Assembly (NCBI GenBank): GCA_011525805.1
Contig: WYBR01000102.1
Location: forward strand, 1-64,000
Direction of reading: 5' to 3'
Source: Vicinamibacteraceae bacterium
GTDB lineage: Bacteria; Planctomycetota; Phycisphaerae; Phycisphaerales; UBA5793
Length of the DNA: 64,000 nucleotides
Shown: positions 18,712 to 27,687 of the stretch, in pieces
How positions within the stretch are numbered: the first letter of the stretch is position 1
Layout of the letters: the number at the start of each line of letters is the position of its first letter
Notes under the pieces: generated by a model
The model's database searches: none
What the model saw: the letters and a program-made list of their open reading frames with translations, nothing else
What the model was told of the DNA's origin: nothing
Position numbers and translations under genes: made by a program

Positions 18712-19383
18712 TCAGTACTTCACTCGCGTGCCGTACGGCTTGGTCGTGGAAGTGGTGACTTCCTCGCCGGCCTTGATCTCGTCATATGCCTGGCGGGCGT
18801 AGTTGACGAACTCGCCGCGCTCCTTGCCCTTGCCCGGCGGATAGGTCGTCGTGTTCACCTTGCCCATCGGCGCGTTGTCGATCGCGCCGGCGTAGCGGAG
18901 CACGCCCTTGGCGTCGATGACGAAGACCTGCGGCGTAAAGCGCGCATCCAGAAGGCGCCCCACCTTCCCATCCTCGTCCAGCAGGATCGGAAAGCGGATG
19001 CCGAAGCGCTCGCGCGCCTCGATGTTGGCTTCGCGGCCCGAGCCCTGGTTGCCGGGCGCGGCGGAGTTGACGGCGAGGTAGACCGCCCCCTCCTGCTTCA
19101 TCTGGTTGCCGAAGGTCTTGAGCGTGGCCTTCGTGTACTGATCGATCACGTATGGGCACTGGGGATTGAACCACTCGAGAAGAACCACCTTGCCCTTGTA
19201 GTCGCTGAGGTGGTGTTCCTTGCCGTCGACGTCGGTGAGAGTGAAGTCGGGAACGGCCTCGCCGACGGCCACGGGCTTCAGGCCCGACTCGCGCGCGGCG
19301 CCGGGGCCGGCCGCCGCTGCCAGCAGCGCCAGCGCCGCGCCCAGCCGGGCCATGCGGATCGGATTGAACCATCGGCGCTTCAT
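18712..19383 (-). CDS. Exported thioredoxin-fold (redoxin) protein with a single active-site cysteine
   Basis: A 223-residue AhpC/TlpA-type protein with a signal peptide (MKRRW...GAALALLAAAAGPGAA) and the fold markers VGEAVPDFTLTDVDGKEHHLSDYKGKVVLLEWFNPQCPYV and FTPQVFVIDAKGVLRYAGAIDN. In place of CxxC it has NPQCPYV, so only the second cysteine of a normal thioredoxin motif is kept. This single-cysteine variant is common in planctomycete redoxins and suggests peroxidase-like or thiol-binding activity more than disulfide exchange. GGTGAGG stands 8 bp before the ATG at 19383; an ATG six bases upstream is also possible. The gene follows the DsbD-alpha-like gene by about 10 bp, so they form one operon. 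Confidence 0.85.
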   Translation of the reverse strand: MKRRWFNPIRMARLGAALALLAAAAGPGAARESGLKPVAVGEAVPDFTLTDVDGKEHHLSDYKGKVVLLEWFNPQCPYVIDQYTKATLKTFGNQMKQEGAVYLAVNSAAPGNQGSGREANIEARERFGIRFPILLDEDGKVGRLLDARFTPQVFVIDAKGVLRYAGAIDNAPMGKVNTTTYPPGKGKERGEFVNYARQAYDEIKAGEEVTTSTTKPYGTRVKY

Positions 19384-19393
19384 CGGCATCGCC

Positions 19394-20239
19394 TCACCGG
19401 CCGGCCTCGGGCACGAGGTCGAACCACCACTGCTCATCGCCCCGGCTCACTCGCAGCACGCCCACGGTCGGAGGCGGCGCCGGGCCCAGACGCTTGACAT
19501 CAACATCGAACGCCCACGCGAGGCGTCTTGAGCCGTCGGGCAACTCTTCCACGAGTCCAGGGCACGACTCCACGCCTTCGACGATGAGCGGGAACAACTC
19601 GAGATCGAAATCGCCGGGCACAGTCGCCTCGAAGCGGGCCGCCGCGGGGGTTCCCGTCCACGCGGCGCGGCCGATCTTGAATTCCTTGAGCGGCTGGGGG
19701 AGGCGCCGACGCGCCTCCGCGACGCGGACGGAATCCGGCGAGGCGGTGGGCTCGCCCGCCGCGGTCCGGAGCGTGATCGACCTTTCCGCGCTTCCGAGCA
19801 GGCAGGCCTGCTTGCATACGAGCCAGTCGGCTCGGACGTCGAATCGCCAGTCGCTGCCGGGAGGCAGAGCCGCCGGCGCCTTGACTTCGGCGATCATCGT
19901 CGCTTCTCCCTCGTAGCCGAAACTCATCACTCCGGCGTCCTCGAGGCGCCTTGGCCCGGGGAAGAGCACCGGGCCGACGGAAAACCCCTCCGGGGCCTTG
20001 ATCTCAATCTCGGTGGGCATGCCGGTGTCGCCGGCGTTGAGCCAGTAGATGTGCCAGTGCTTCTCAATTGTGAACTCGAAGGCGAGGTGAAAAGTCGAGC
20101 CTGCGGCGACCTCGGCCACGTCGCTGTACACGGCCAGTTGCACATCGCCCGCCGGCCGAGACTCGCATGACGCGGCCGCGGCCCCCGCGAGAGGCAGTGT
20201 GCAGGCAACGACCAACAGGACGCCGGGCCGCTCGAACAT
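19394..20239 (-). CDS. Exported protein with DsbD N-terminal-like (alpha) domain
   Basis: A 281-residue protein with a signal peptide (MFERPGVLLVVACTLPLAGAAAA). It resembles the periplasmic N-terminal domain of the reductase DsbD: FHLAFEFTIEKHWHIYWLNAGDTGMPTEIEI, FPGPRRL, FGYEGEATMIAEV and the redox pair in DWLVCKQACLLGS (a CxxxC arrangement). The membrane part of DsbD and its C-terminal thioredoxin domain are absent from this protein. The next gene supplies a separate redoxin, so the two may act as a split electron-transfer pair, which is an inference. An excellent AAGGAGG lies 5 bp before the ATG at 20239, which settles the start against longer frames. Confidence 0.85.
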   Translation of the reverse strand: MFERPGVLLVVACTLPLAGAAAASCESRPAGDVQLAVYSDVAEVAAGSTFHLAFEFTIEKHWHIYWLNAGDTGMPTEIEIKAPEGFSVGPVLFPGPRRLEDAGVMSFGYEGEATMIAEVKAPAALPPGSDWRFDVRADWLVCKQACLLGSAERSITLRTAAGEPTASPDSVRVAEARRRLPQPLKEFKIGRAAWTGTPAAARFEATVPGDFDLELFPLIVEGVESCPGLVEELPDGSRRLAWAFDVDVKRLGPAPPPTVGVLRVSRGDEQWWFDLVPEAGR

Positions 20240-20427
20240 GAGACCTCCTTGCCGACGAATGCGTCGGATCGGGGAATGGTAGTGCCGACCGGCGCGTCCG
20301 CAATGTGTGCTTCTCACGGAGCTCCGGCTTGACCGGCGGGTTCGGGCGGTTTGAGTTGATCGTCTCGTCCCGGCCGCTCGGCCCCGCCTCTGCTTTCAAG
20401 ACGCTCCGGAAAGGACGGTCATTCCCG

Positions 20428-20895
20428 ATGATGCGACGCCTTGCCTGCTCTCCCGCCCGCGCCTGCCGCGCCGCTCTCATACTCGGACTTCTCCTCGCCC
20501 TGAGCGGCTGCAACAGCGAACCGAAGGTCAGCGACCGCAACCTCGCCTACATCGAAGACCCGGCCATGATGGAGGCGCTGAGCAAGCGCGAGAAGCGGCC
20601 GGTCGTCGTCGTGGACGCGCGGCCGGCCCACCGCTACGAACTCGCCCACATCCCCGGCGCGATCAACATCCCCCTGCCCGAGGCGAAGCGCGACGATGAG
20701 CGCCTCAAGGACGCGAAACTGATCATCGTCTACGCCCTCGACTGGGAAGACCCCGTCGCGCAGGCGATGAGCAAGAAACTCCTCGCGCTCGGGTACAAGG
20801 GCGTGCAGACCTATCGCGGCGGGCTGCGCGAGTGGGTCGCCAAGAGCCGCGAAACCGAGCCGCCCACGACGCCGGCGAGCGAGGATCCGAATTGA
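20428..20895 (+). CDS. Rhodanese-like lipoprotein lacking the catalytic cysteine
   Basis: A 155-residue lipoprotein with signal and lipobox (LLLALSGC). It carries one rhodanese-like domain: RPVVVVDARPAHRYELAHIPGAINIPL, the strand KLIIVYALDWEDPVAQAMSKKLLALGYKGVQTYRGGLREW. In active rhodaneses the strand after IIVY leads to the catalytic Cys in the CRxG-type loop. Here that place reads ALDWEDP, so sulfur transfer is unlikely and a binding or regulatory role is more plausible. GGAAAGGACGG precedes the ATG at 20428. It is divergent from the redoxin operon, with a 188-bp spacer between the starts. Confidence 0.85.
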   Translation: MMRRLACSPARACRAALILGLLLALSGCNSEPKVSDRNLAYIEDPAMMEALSKREKRPVVVVDARPAHRYELAHIPGAINIPLPEAKRDDERLKDAKLIIVYALDWEDPVAQAMSKKLLALGYKGVQTYRGGLREWVAKSRETEPPTTPASEDPN

Positions 20896-20971
20896 ACGCG
20901 GCGGGAAACGGATTCGCGTTCGAGGGCCGGCGCACGCCGGCGCGCTCCGCTCCGAAGCCATCGCGTCGCGG

Positions 20972-21589
20972 TTAACCGCAGGCGCGCCGCAGCACCATGT
21001 GGAAGACGTGCCAGTAGCGCGGCTTGCCCGTGGCGGTCTCGCCGTCGCGCTCGACCTCCTCGAAGTGCAGGCGCTCCAGGCCCGCGGTCAACTCGTCGAC
21101 CTCCCCGCGCGTCAGGAAGACCTGGGCATGATGCCCCGGCTCGCGCGCCCACTGGTCGTTGACGCCGAAGAACTGGCCGGCGAAGACCCCGCCGGGCGCC
21201 AGCGCGCCGATGATCCTCTCCCATAATCCCGCAAAAGCCTCGCGATCGCAGAACGGCAGGGAGAACGAAGCATTGATCAGGTCGGAAGAGTCGAACTCGA
21301 CCTCTTCGAAGCGCTGCACCCGCGCCGTCAACCGGTCCGCCAGCCCCGCCTGCCGCGCCTGCGCGATGGTGCGCTCGACCGCCTCGGGCGCGGCGTCGAT
21401 GGCGGTGACGCGCAGGCCGCGTCGGAGCATCGCAATCGTGTCGTGCCCGACGCCGCAGCCGAGATCAATCGAATGGCCCTCCGCCCGGACGAACTCAAGT
21501 GCCTTGAGCAGCGTGTCGCGAGGCGGGCGCTGCGCCGTCGCCGCGTAGTACTCCTGCCAGTGTTCCGCTGCCGCTGCCGGCTCGCTCAT
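20972..21589 (-). CDS. Class I SAM-dependent methyltransferase
   Basis: A 205-residue methyltransferase similar in form to TehB-type proteins. Motif I is SIDLGCGVGHDTIAMLRRG, followed by the acidic strand RVTAIDAAPEAVE. The motif IV-like strand is DLINASFSLPFCDREAF, and GALAPGGVFAGQFFGVNDQWA forms the post-IV strand. These residues bind S-adenosylmethionine. The substrate cannot be read from the sequence. The start MSEPAAAAEHW at 21589 removes a short unhomologous extension. The gene is convergent with the rhodanese-like gene and lies downstream of the cupin gene on the same strand. Confidence 0.88.
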   Translation of the reverse strand: MSEPAAAAEHWQEYYAATAQRPPRDTLLKALEFVRAEGHSIDLGCGVGHDTIAMLRRGLRVTAIDAAPEAVERTIAQARQAGLADRLTARVQRFEEVEFDSSDLINASFSLPFCDREAFAGLWERIIGALAPGGVFAGQFFGVNDQWAREPGHHAQVFLTRGEVDELTAGLERLHFEEVERDGETATGKPRYWHVFHMVLRRACG

Positions 21590-21711
21590 GATGCCGTCTC
21601 CCTGCCCCACTGCAGGCCCGGCAGCGATCGGCTATCGCTCCGGTGCGCTGCTGTCGCGGAGTGTACCGCTCTCAGGACGCCGCGCTTCGCGGGCGCACTC
21701 GAAATCCCCCG

Positions 21712-22077
21712 TCACCGCTTCCTCTGCGCATCCACGCCTGTCCGCTCGCTCGGCGGGCTGAAGATGTCCAAAACAATCGAATCTTCCAGCGCTTCGCCCT
21801 CGTGCGGAACATCGGGCGGCAGATGCAGCACTTCGCCCGGCCCGAGCACCACCACGTCGCGCGACCCGTCAGGTCGCGGCAGAGTGAAACGCATCCGGCC
21901 GGAGACGATCACCGCGAACTGCTCGCTGACGTGCTGATGCATGGACACAACGAATCCGCGGCGCAGCGTCACGTGCGAGATCATGCAATGCTCGCCCATA
22001 ACCCGTCGCCGCTCGCACAGCGCCACAGGATGGTCGGCCTCGAGTTCGTTCCAGCGGTGAGCAGCGGCGCGCGGCAT
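21712..22077 (-). CDS. Small cupin-domain protein
   Basis: A 121-residue single-cupin protein. The two cupin motifs are visible: GFVVSMHQHVSEQFAVIVSGRMRFTL (metal ligands H, H, E) and GPGEVLHLPPDVPHEGEAL (ligand H). Small cupins of this kind bind a metal and often a small ligand, or act as isomerases or dioxygenases; the ligand is unknown. GGGAGG lies 6 bp before the start at 22077. It is followed by the methyltransferase gene on the same strand after 122 bp. Confidence 0.85.
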   Translation of the reverse strand: MPRAAAHRWNELEADHPVALCERRRVMGEHCMISHVTLRRGFVVSMHQHVSEQFAVIVSGRMRFTLPRPDGSRDVVVLGPGEVLHLPPDVPHEGEALEDSIVLDIFSPPSERTGVDAQRKR

Positions 22078-22190
22078 GAAAACCTCCCGGCTCGAAGATC
22101 GTTCGTTCCGCCCGAGTGTACAGAGTCAGCGCCGACGCACGAATCGGGAAAGCATCCGATTTGAGGTCCGACCGGCGCGTGCGGACCCGC

Positions 22191-23237
22191 TCAACCCTTC
22201 AACGACGCCATGTCGATCACGAAGCGGTATTTCACGTCGCTGCGCAGCATCCGCTCGTACGCCTCGTTGATCTGCTGCATGCGGATGATCTCGATGTCGC
22301 AGACGATGTTGCGCTTGCCGCAGAAGTCGAGCATCTCCTGCGTCTCCCTGATGCCGCCGATGAGCGAGCCGGAGAGATTCCGCCGCGGCATGAGGAGGCT
22401 GAAGACGTTGACCGGCTGCGGACTCGGCGGCGCGCCGACCATCACCAGCGTGCCATCAAGTTTGAGCAGCGCGAGGTAAGCGTTGACGTCGTGATCCGCC
22501 GAGACGGTGTCGAGGATCATGTCGAAAGTGCCGGCCCGCTTCGCCATCGCCTCCGCATCCTTCGAGATCACGACTTCATGCGCGCCGAGCCGCTTGCCGT
22601 CGGCGATCTTGCTCTCGGAGGTGGTGAAGAGCACGGTGCGGGCGCCGAAGGCGCTGGCGAACTTGACGCCCATGTGCCCGAGGCCGCCGAGGCCCACGAT
22701 GCCGACCGTCTTGCCCTCGCCCGCGCCCCACTTGCGAAGGGGCGAGTACGTCGTGATGCCGGCGCACAGGAGCGGCGCGGCGCGTGCCGGGTCGAGATTC
22801 GCCGGCACCTTGAGGGTGAACGCCTCATCGCAGACGATGCGCTCGGAGTAGCCGCCGTAGGTCATCCCGCCGCTGTGCTTGTCCGGCCCGCTGTAAGTGA
22901 AGACCGGTCCGTTGAGGCAGAACTGTTCGAGATTCTGCTTGCAACTCGAACACGTGCGGCAGGAATCGACGAGGCAGCCGACCGCGGCGAGGTCGCCCGG
23001 GCGGAACCGCTTCACGTCGCTGCCGACGCGCGTGACGCGGCCGACGATCTCGTGCCCCGGCACGACGGGATACGTCGTCATCCCCCACTCGTTGCGCGCG
23101 AAGTGCAGATCGCTGTGGCACACGCCGCAGAAGAGAATGTCGATCTCGACGTCCTTGGCCAGCGGCGCGCGGCGCTCGATCGCGAACGGGCCGAGCGGCG
23201 TTGTGGCGGACTGGGCGGCAAAGGCTTTGGTGAGCAT
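22191..23237 (-). CDS. Zinc-dependent NAD(P) alcohol dehydrogenase (cinnamyl alcohol/YahK type)
   Basis: A 348-residue medium-chain dehydrogenase that interconverts alcohols and aldehydes. The catalytic zinc site is in FCGVCHSDLHFARNEWG and VPGHEIVGRV. The structural zinc cysteines are in VDSCRTCSSCKQNLEQFC. The cofactor-binding region is KTVGIVGLGGLGHMGVKFASAFG. The arrangement matches the YahK/CAD subgroup. GGAAGGGG lies close before the ATG at 23237, which also fits homology (MLTKAFA). It is monocistronic in appearance, with the cupin gene further downstream on the same strand. Confidence 0.93.
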   Translation of the reverse strand: MLTKAFAAQSATTPLGPFAIERRAPLAKDVEIDILFCGVCHSDLHFARNEWGMTTYPVVPGHEIVGRVTRVGSDVKRFRPGDLAAVGCLVDSCRTCSSCKQNLEQFCLNGPVFTYSGPDKHSGGMTYGGYSERIVCDEAFTLKVPANLDPARAAPLLCAGITTYSPLRKWGAGEGKTVGIVGLGGLGHMGVKFASAFGARTVLFTTSESKIADGKRLGAHEVVISKDAEAMAKRAGTFDMILDTVSADHDVNAYLALLKLDGTLVMVGAPPSPQPVNVFSLLMPRRNLSGSLIGGIRETQEMLDFCGKRNIVCDIEIIRMQQINEAYERMLRSDVKYRFVIDMASLKG

Positions 23238-23324
23238 TTGGGTTCCCCTTCCTGTGGCGATGCGTGGCATTGGCGGCGATCACCAATCGCGACGGGTCGG
23301 GGAAGGATAGCACGGTGTTTGTGC

Positions 23325-23364
23325 CACCCTGCACGCTCCCGCGATCCGGCCCCAAGGCAGGGTG
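23325..23364. repeat. CACCCTGC/GCAGGGTG inverted repeat
   Basis: An 8-bp perfect stem (CACCCTGC, 23325-23332; GCAGGGTG, 23357-23364) with a 24-base loop lies in the 222-bp gap between the alcohol dehydrogenase and the accessory membrane protein. A GCGAAGCG-type repeated segment follows. Nothing else is recognised in this gap. Confidence 0.5.
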
Positions 23365-23459
23365 CCGTTGAGCGAAGCGCAGCGGAGCGAAACGCGCCGC
23401 GCCGGGGGGCAAGGCTCATTGTCGAGTCGTTGCCCTGTCCACAGCGAAGCGGAGCGTCA

Positions 23460-25256
23460 TCAGAACCACCCTGCTGCTCTAAGCACTCGCCATGTTTGTA
23501 TTGACAGTACAACGAGCAGACAGATCAATCCAGAAACATAGAACACACTCGCGAGAGCGGAGGCGGTAAGATTCTGACGACACTTGGACCAGTATTCAGC
23601 CCGCGCGCCCTCTTCAATTACGATCCGGCGCCGCTCAGCGCCAGGCAGTAATCTGCGAATCGCTTCATCGCACATTCTGCGTTCATGATCGAGTCGCTGA
23701 GCAATGCTCTTCTCATCCTGCTTGGTCGTCCACCTGATCTCTCGCGCCGCCTTCTCCTCGATGATCTTCTCGACATCTTCTGGGGCCGGATCATCAAAGC
23801 ACTTAAGCTGGCGCCGTGAAGGAATCCACACTGCCTCACCATGATGCTGCACAAAACTCGCGTTGCGATCCCCTCTTCGCGCAGCGACGCTCTCCAGAAA
23901 GTCAATCGCTCGGCGCAATCCGTCATTACGATCAACTGCATGCTCGGGATACCGGCGGTGCGCCGCTTCAACAAACTCATCCTCGTCTTGCTTGCGCACT
24001 TCCCTCGGCGCAAACATCTGATAGAGAAGCAAACCAATCGTGACGCAGACTGCCGCCATGAAGAGGAGGGCCAGGCTGGAGCCTAGGTACGGCCCATCGG
24101 GGGCCAATCTGCCTACGAACTCTTGTAGGGACGCAAGCGAGGTTCTCGCGGTCTCCGAAGCAGCCTGTACTGCTTCATTGGTATTCTGTGACACGGTGCC
24201 ACCCCATTGCTGTGCGGCAGCATCAAGGCGAATAACGAGTGTTTCAAGTGATGCGGTGGCCCTGGCCATGGTTCCTCGATATGTGACCCAAGCCGCAGAT
24301 ATCGCCGGCCATAGTGAGGCCAGAATGGGGATTGCGATCAATCCAAACACGGAGGCGCGATTGAGCACTTGGATCTCTCCGAGCGATCTGACGCGATGCC
24401 ACCCTATGAGGTCTCTTGCCGCAGTAATTGACCAAACGTGGATGCGATGTCGCAGTTGGTTCCACGTCCTGACCGGTTCATCGGATTGAGCGATCGCGGC
24501 TGCGGCCCGGCGCGCACATTCGACTCCAAACCTGCAGGTACTGACGTCGATGAGTCGAAAGTCGCCTGTGACCGATTCGCCAAAGACCACCCCCTCACAG
24601 CGAACGCCGAGTGCCAGAGTCGACGGAAAGAGGCACCCCTTGAGCATTACTGTGTTGTAAAACACTACTGTGTTAGACTCGAAGAACGTGACGGCCCCAC
24701 AATGATCATGAAATGTACATTCGTCAAAGCGTACAATATGATGATATATGGAGCCAATGTTTGCAGAACCTCGAAACCGCACTTTACGAAACGTCGTGAA
24801 GTCGTAGAAATGAGTCGCGAGCAAACAGAACTCATTCGCAAACACTGATCTATCGAAGTGGCTGTGTGCTAGAAAGTGAGTGCATGCGAAGTCAACCTTG
24901 GCGCTGAAATGCGAAGACATGTGAACATTAATGCGGATAATCAAATGTCTACACGAGGCGTCGAGGATCTCGCCGCCATAGATGCGCAAATTGGTGTAGT
25001 GCGCGCACGCTTCATAGTCGGGCTTGATCAGAGTACTGGCATCGTTCTGCTTCGGATCGAAAACGACGTCAATGCACTGAACGCCCGGATGGGCGTGAAC
25101 CGCCTCCAGTAGCAAGCGTAGCGATTTGATTCTTGCGTAGCAGATACTACAGCCCCGTACCACGGCGTCGGCTAACTCATGTAGCTCCTCAGGGTCATCA
25201 CCGATTTCGGCATGAACCCGTACTTCGTGCAGGCTATTCGGGGCAATGGAAGTCAT
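23460..25256 (-). CDS. AT-richer accessory membrane protein with pentapeptide-like beta-helix
   Basis: A 598-residue protein of unknown family. Residues about 85-245 have phenylalanines spaced every five residues (FACTHFLAHSHFDRSVFANEF, and FRKVRFRGSANI), suggesting a pentapeptide-type right-handed beta-helix. Hydrophobic segments lie at about 302-324, 391-412 and 566-588. A long amphipathic helical stretch (330-388) sits between the first two, and a charged helical domain (415-560) before the last. Base composition is visibly lower in GC than in every neighbour and codon use is looser, pointing to recent transfer. The start MTSIAPNS at 25256 is preferred, but the frame is open to 25346. No signal peptide is evident. 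I cannot assign a function; a membrane sensor or effector is one guess. Confidence 0.72.
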   Translation of the reverse strand: MTSIAPNSLHEVRVHAEIGDDPEELHELADAVVRGCSICYARIKSLRLLLEAVHAHPGVQCIDVVFDPKQNDASTLIKPDYEACAHYTNLRIYGGEILDASCRHLIIRINVHMSSHFSAKVDFACTHFLAHSHFDRSVFANEFCLLATHFYDFTTFRKVRFRGSANIGSIYHHIVRFDECTFHDHCGAVTFFESNTVVFYNTVMLKGCLFPSTLALGVRCEGVVFGESVTGDFRLIDVSTCRFGVECARRAAAAIAQSDEPVRTWNQLRHRIHVWSITAARDLIGWHRVRSLGEIQVLNRASVFGLIAIPILASLWPAISAAWVTYRGTMARATASLETLVIRLDAAAQQWGGTVSQNTNEAVQAASETARTSLASLQEFVGRLAPDGPYLGSSLALLFMAAVCVTIGLLLYQMFAPREVRKQDEDEFVEAAHRRYPEHAVDRNDGLRRAIDFLESVAARRGDRNASFVQHHGEAVWIPSRRQLKCFDDPAPEDVEKIIEEKAAREIRWTTKQDEKSIAQRLDHERRMCDEAIRRLLPGAERRRIVIEEGARAEYWSKCRQNLTASALASVFYVSGLICLLVVLSIQTWRVLRAAGWF

Positions 25257-25427
25257 GGGCAGACGGCACGCACCTCGGTTGCGAACAGGGCAGTGTGGCC
25301 ACACGCCCGCGTCTGGGCCTGAAGCTCGATGTGCGTAGTCTAGCAAGGGAGTAGGTCAGGTCGAGACGGGCGCTTTCCTGCTACGGGAGGTGAGTAGATC
25401 AGAGCCAGACCTGACTTACCCGCCGCG

Positions 25428-27383
25428 TCAGCTCGCGACCTGCCCCACGTGCTTGACCACCTCCGCCGTCACCGGCGCCGTGTCGAGCCATTCGCGCACA
25501 GTCCGGGCGATTGAGGCCGCGTCGAGGCCGACTTCGGCCAACTGCTTGCTCCGGCTGTCCTGGTAGATCCAGCGCTCGGGGATGCCGAGGGACTTGATCC
25601 CGCCCGTCGGCAGGCCGGCGGCGTGGCAGGCGTCGAGGACGCACGAGCCGAAGCCACTGGTGAGGCCGTGGTCTTCGATCGTCAGAATCGGTACGCCGCG
25701 CGCGATGAGGTCGCGCAGCAGTTCGAGGTCCACCGGCTTGGCGAAGCGGGCGTCGTAGACGCTCACGCGGTACTCGCCGTTGAGCAGTTCGGCCGCGTCG
25801 AGGGCGTTGATCGCCATCACGCCGTAGGCGAGCAGGGCGACGTCGGGCTTGTCTTCAATCTTGAGCGCGCGGGCCTTGCCGATCTCGAAGGGCGGGCAGG
25901 GCTCGTTCACAAAGCGCTCGCTCACGCTGTCGCGCGGGTAGCGGATGGCGCTCACGCCCGCGTCGTAGGTGCGCATGAACTCGAGGCCGGCGCGGAGACT
26001 CGGCTCATCCATCGCGGCCAGGAGACAGGCCTGCGGGAAGATGCGCAGGATGCTGATGTCGCAGAAGCCGTGGTGGACGGCGCCGTCGCCGCCGACGAGG
26101 CCGGCTCGGTCGAGGCACAGTCGCACCGGCATGCCCTGGAGCGACACTTCCTGGAAGACCTGGTCGAAGGCGCGCTGGAGGAAGGTCGAGTAGACGGCGA
26201 AGAAGGGCTTGAGGCCCGTCTTGGCCAGCCCCGCCATCATGTCCATCGCGTGGCTCTCGCAGATGCCCGTGTCCCACGCGCGATCGGGGAACTTCGGCAG
26301 CACTTTCACGATGCCGGTGCCGTCGGGCATCGCGGCCGTGGCGCAGACGACGCGGCTGTCGCGCTCCATGAGGTCGCACATGGCGTCGCCGAAGGCGCTG
26401 GTGAAGGACCGGCCGCTGGACTTGAGTTCGACGCGGCAGCCCTGCACGACGAATGGCTTGGGCGAGTGGAAGGTGGTGGCGTCGCCTTCGCAGTGCTCGT
26501 AGCCCTTGCCCTTGATGGTGTGGACGTGCAGGACCATGGGGCGGTCAAAGTCGCGCACCTCGATAAGCATGGCGATGAGGGAGCGCAGGTCGTGGCCGTC
26601 CACGGGACCGACGGTGAGCAGGCCGAACTTCTCAAACCACGCATCCTCGGCGACGGCGGCCTTCATCATCTCGCCGGCGCGGTGGTACATCTCGCCGATG
26701 ATCGACCCGCCGGGCAGGTGGGAGACGACGTCTTTGGCCGCGCGCTTCATCGTGCGATAGGTGCGGCTGGTGCGGACGCGGTCGAAGTAGGCGGCGACGG
26801 CGCCCTGGGGCTTGGCGATGGACATGCCGTTGTCGTTGAAGACGACGAGGAACTGGCGCTTGAGGGTGCCGGCGTTGTTGAGGCCTTCCATGGCGACGCC
26901 GTTGACGATCGAGGCGTCGCCGATGAGGGTGACGACGCGGCGACCCTTGGGGTTGGTCTCGGGGTCGAAGGATTCACCGTTGATGAGATCCCCGCGCGCC
27001 ATGCCCACGGCCGTGGGGATGCCGGTGCCGGCGTGCCCGACGGAGAAGAGGTCAAAGGCGCTCTCGCGCGGCTCGGGGAAGCCCGCCATGCCCTCGCGCG
27101 TGCGCAGTTTGCCCAGCAGCGGCAGGCGGCCGGTGAGGAGTTTGTGCGGGTAGCACTGGTGCCCCACGTCAAAGAGCAGCCGGTCGTAGGAGAAATCGAA
27201 GACGTAGTGCAGCGCGATGGTCAGTTCGACCACGCCGAGATTGGGCGCGAGATGCCCGCCGGTCTTGGAGACCTGGTCGTAGATGGTCTGGCGCACCTCG
27301 GCCGCGAGGGCTTCGAGTTGCTCGATGCTCAGGCGGCGGAGGTCGGCGGGGGAATGGATCGTCGACAGAAGGGGGCAGTTCAT
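25428..27383 (-). CDS. dxs: 1-deoxy-D-xylulose-5-phosphate synthase
   Basis: Dxs condenses pyruvate and glyceraldehyde 3-phosphate using thiamine diphosphate, the first step of the MEP isoprenoid pathway. The 651-residue product is of normal length. It shows KTGGHLAPNLGVVELTIALHYVFDF, LLFDVGHQCYPHKLLTGR, the cofactor-binding stretch VTLIGDASIVNGVAMEGLNNAG, VGPVDGHD, HVHTIKGKGYE, the transketolase-type GICESHAMDMMAGLAKTGLKPF, QRAFDQVFQEVSLQ and the C-terminal IEDHGLTSGFGS. The ATG at 27383 is used; a TTG one codon earlier is the only close alternative. A 560-bp gap separates it from the divergent subtilase. Confidence 0.97.
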   Translation of the reverse strand: MNCPLLSTIHSPADLRRLSIEQLEALAAEVRQTIYDQVSKTGGHLAPNLGVVELTIALHYVFDFSYDRLLFDVGHQCYPHKLLTGRLPLLGKLRTREGMAGFPEPRESAFDLFSVGHAGTGIPTAVGMARGDLINGESFDPETNPKGRRVVTLIGDASIVNGVAMEGLNNAGTLKRQFLVVFNDNGMSIAKPQGAVAAYFDRVRTSRTYRTMKRAAKDVVSHLPGGSIIGEMYHRAGEMMKAAVAEDAWFEKFGLLTVGPVDGHDLRSLIAMLIEVRDFDRPMVLHVHTIKGKGYEHCEGDATTFHSPKPFVVQGCRVELKSSGRSFTSAFGDAMCDLMERDSRVVCATAAMPDGTGIVKVLPKFPDRAWDTGICESHAMDMMAGLAKTGLKPFFAVYSTFLQRAFDQVFQEVSLQGMPVRLCLDRAGLVGGDGAVHHGFCDISILRIFPQACLLAAMDEPSLRAGLEFMRTYDAGVSAIRYPRDSVSERFVNEPCPPFEIGKARALKIEDKPDVALLAYGVMAINALDAAELLNGEYRVSVYDARFAKPVDLELLRDLIARGVPILTIEDHGLTSGFGSCVLDACHAAGLPTGGIKSLGIPERWIYQDSRSKQLAEVGLDAASIARTVREWLDTAPVTAEVVKHVGQVAS

Positions 27384-27687
27384 CAACGCTCTCGCAATCA
27401 GAAGGGGGGACGGCGACAGGTATTGTACTCATTTCGCAATCGGGGGCCGAAGGGTTCTCATCGACCGTCCGCTTTCCGGCGGATGAACATCCCCGGAGGT
27501 GACTGTCCAAGGTTGGGAGGCCGGGTCGGAGTCTCCGACATGCGGCGGATGCGATCGGGGCGAGGTGAGCAGTGTTCGCGTGGCGGCGGCGGAGGCCGAC
27601 CCGCGGCTCCTTCACCCGTGCAGGGGACGCGATCGATGAAGATTCGATTCGAAGCCGTCGTTTTTCACGGGGCGAGTCGCTGGAGGC

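Noticed and set aside
23460-25256. Assignment of the AT-rich membrane protein to a named anti-phage system
   Set aside because: Only composition and a pentapeptide-like region are visible. No effector domain or partner gene supports a specific system.
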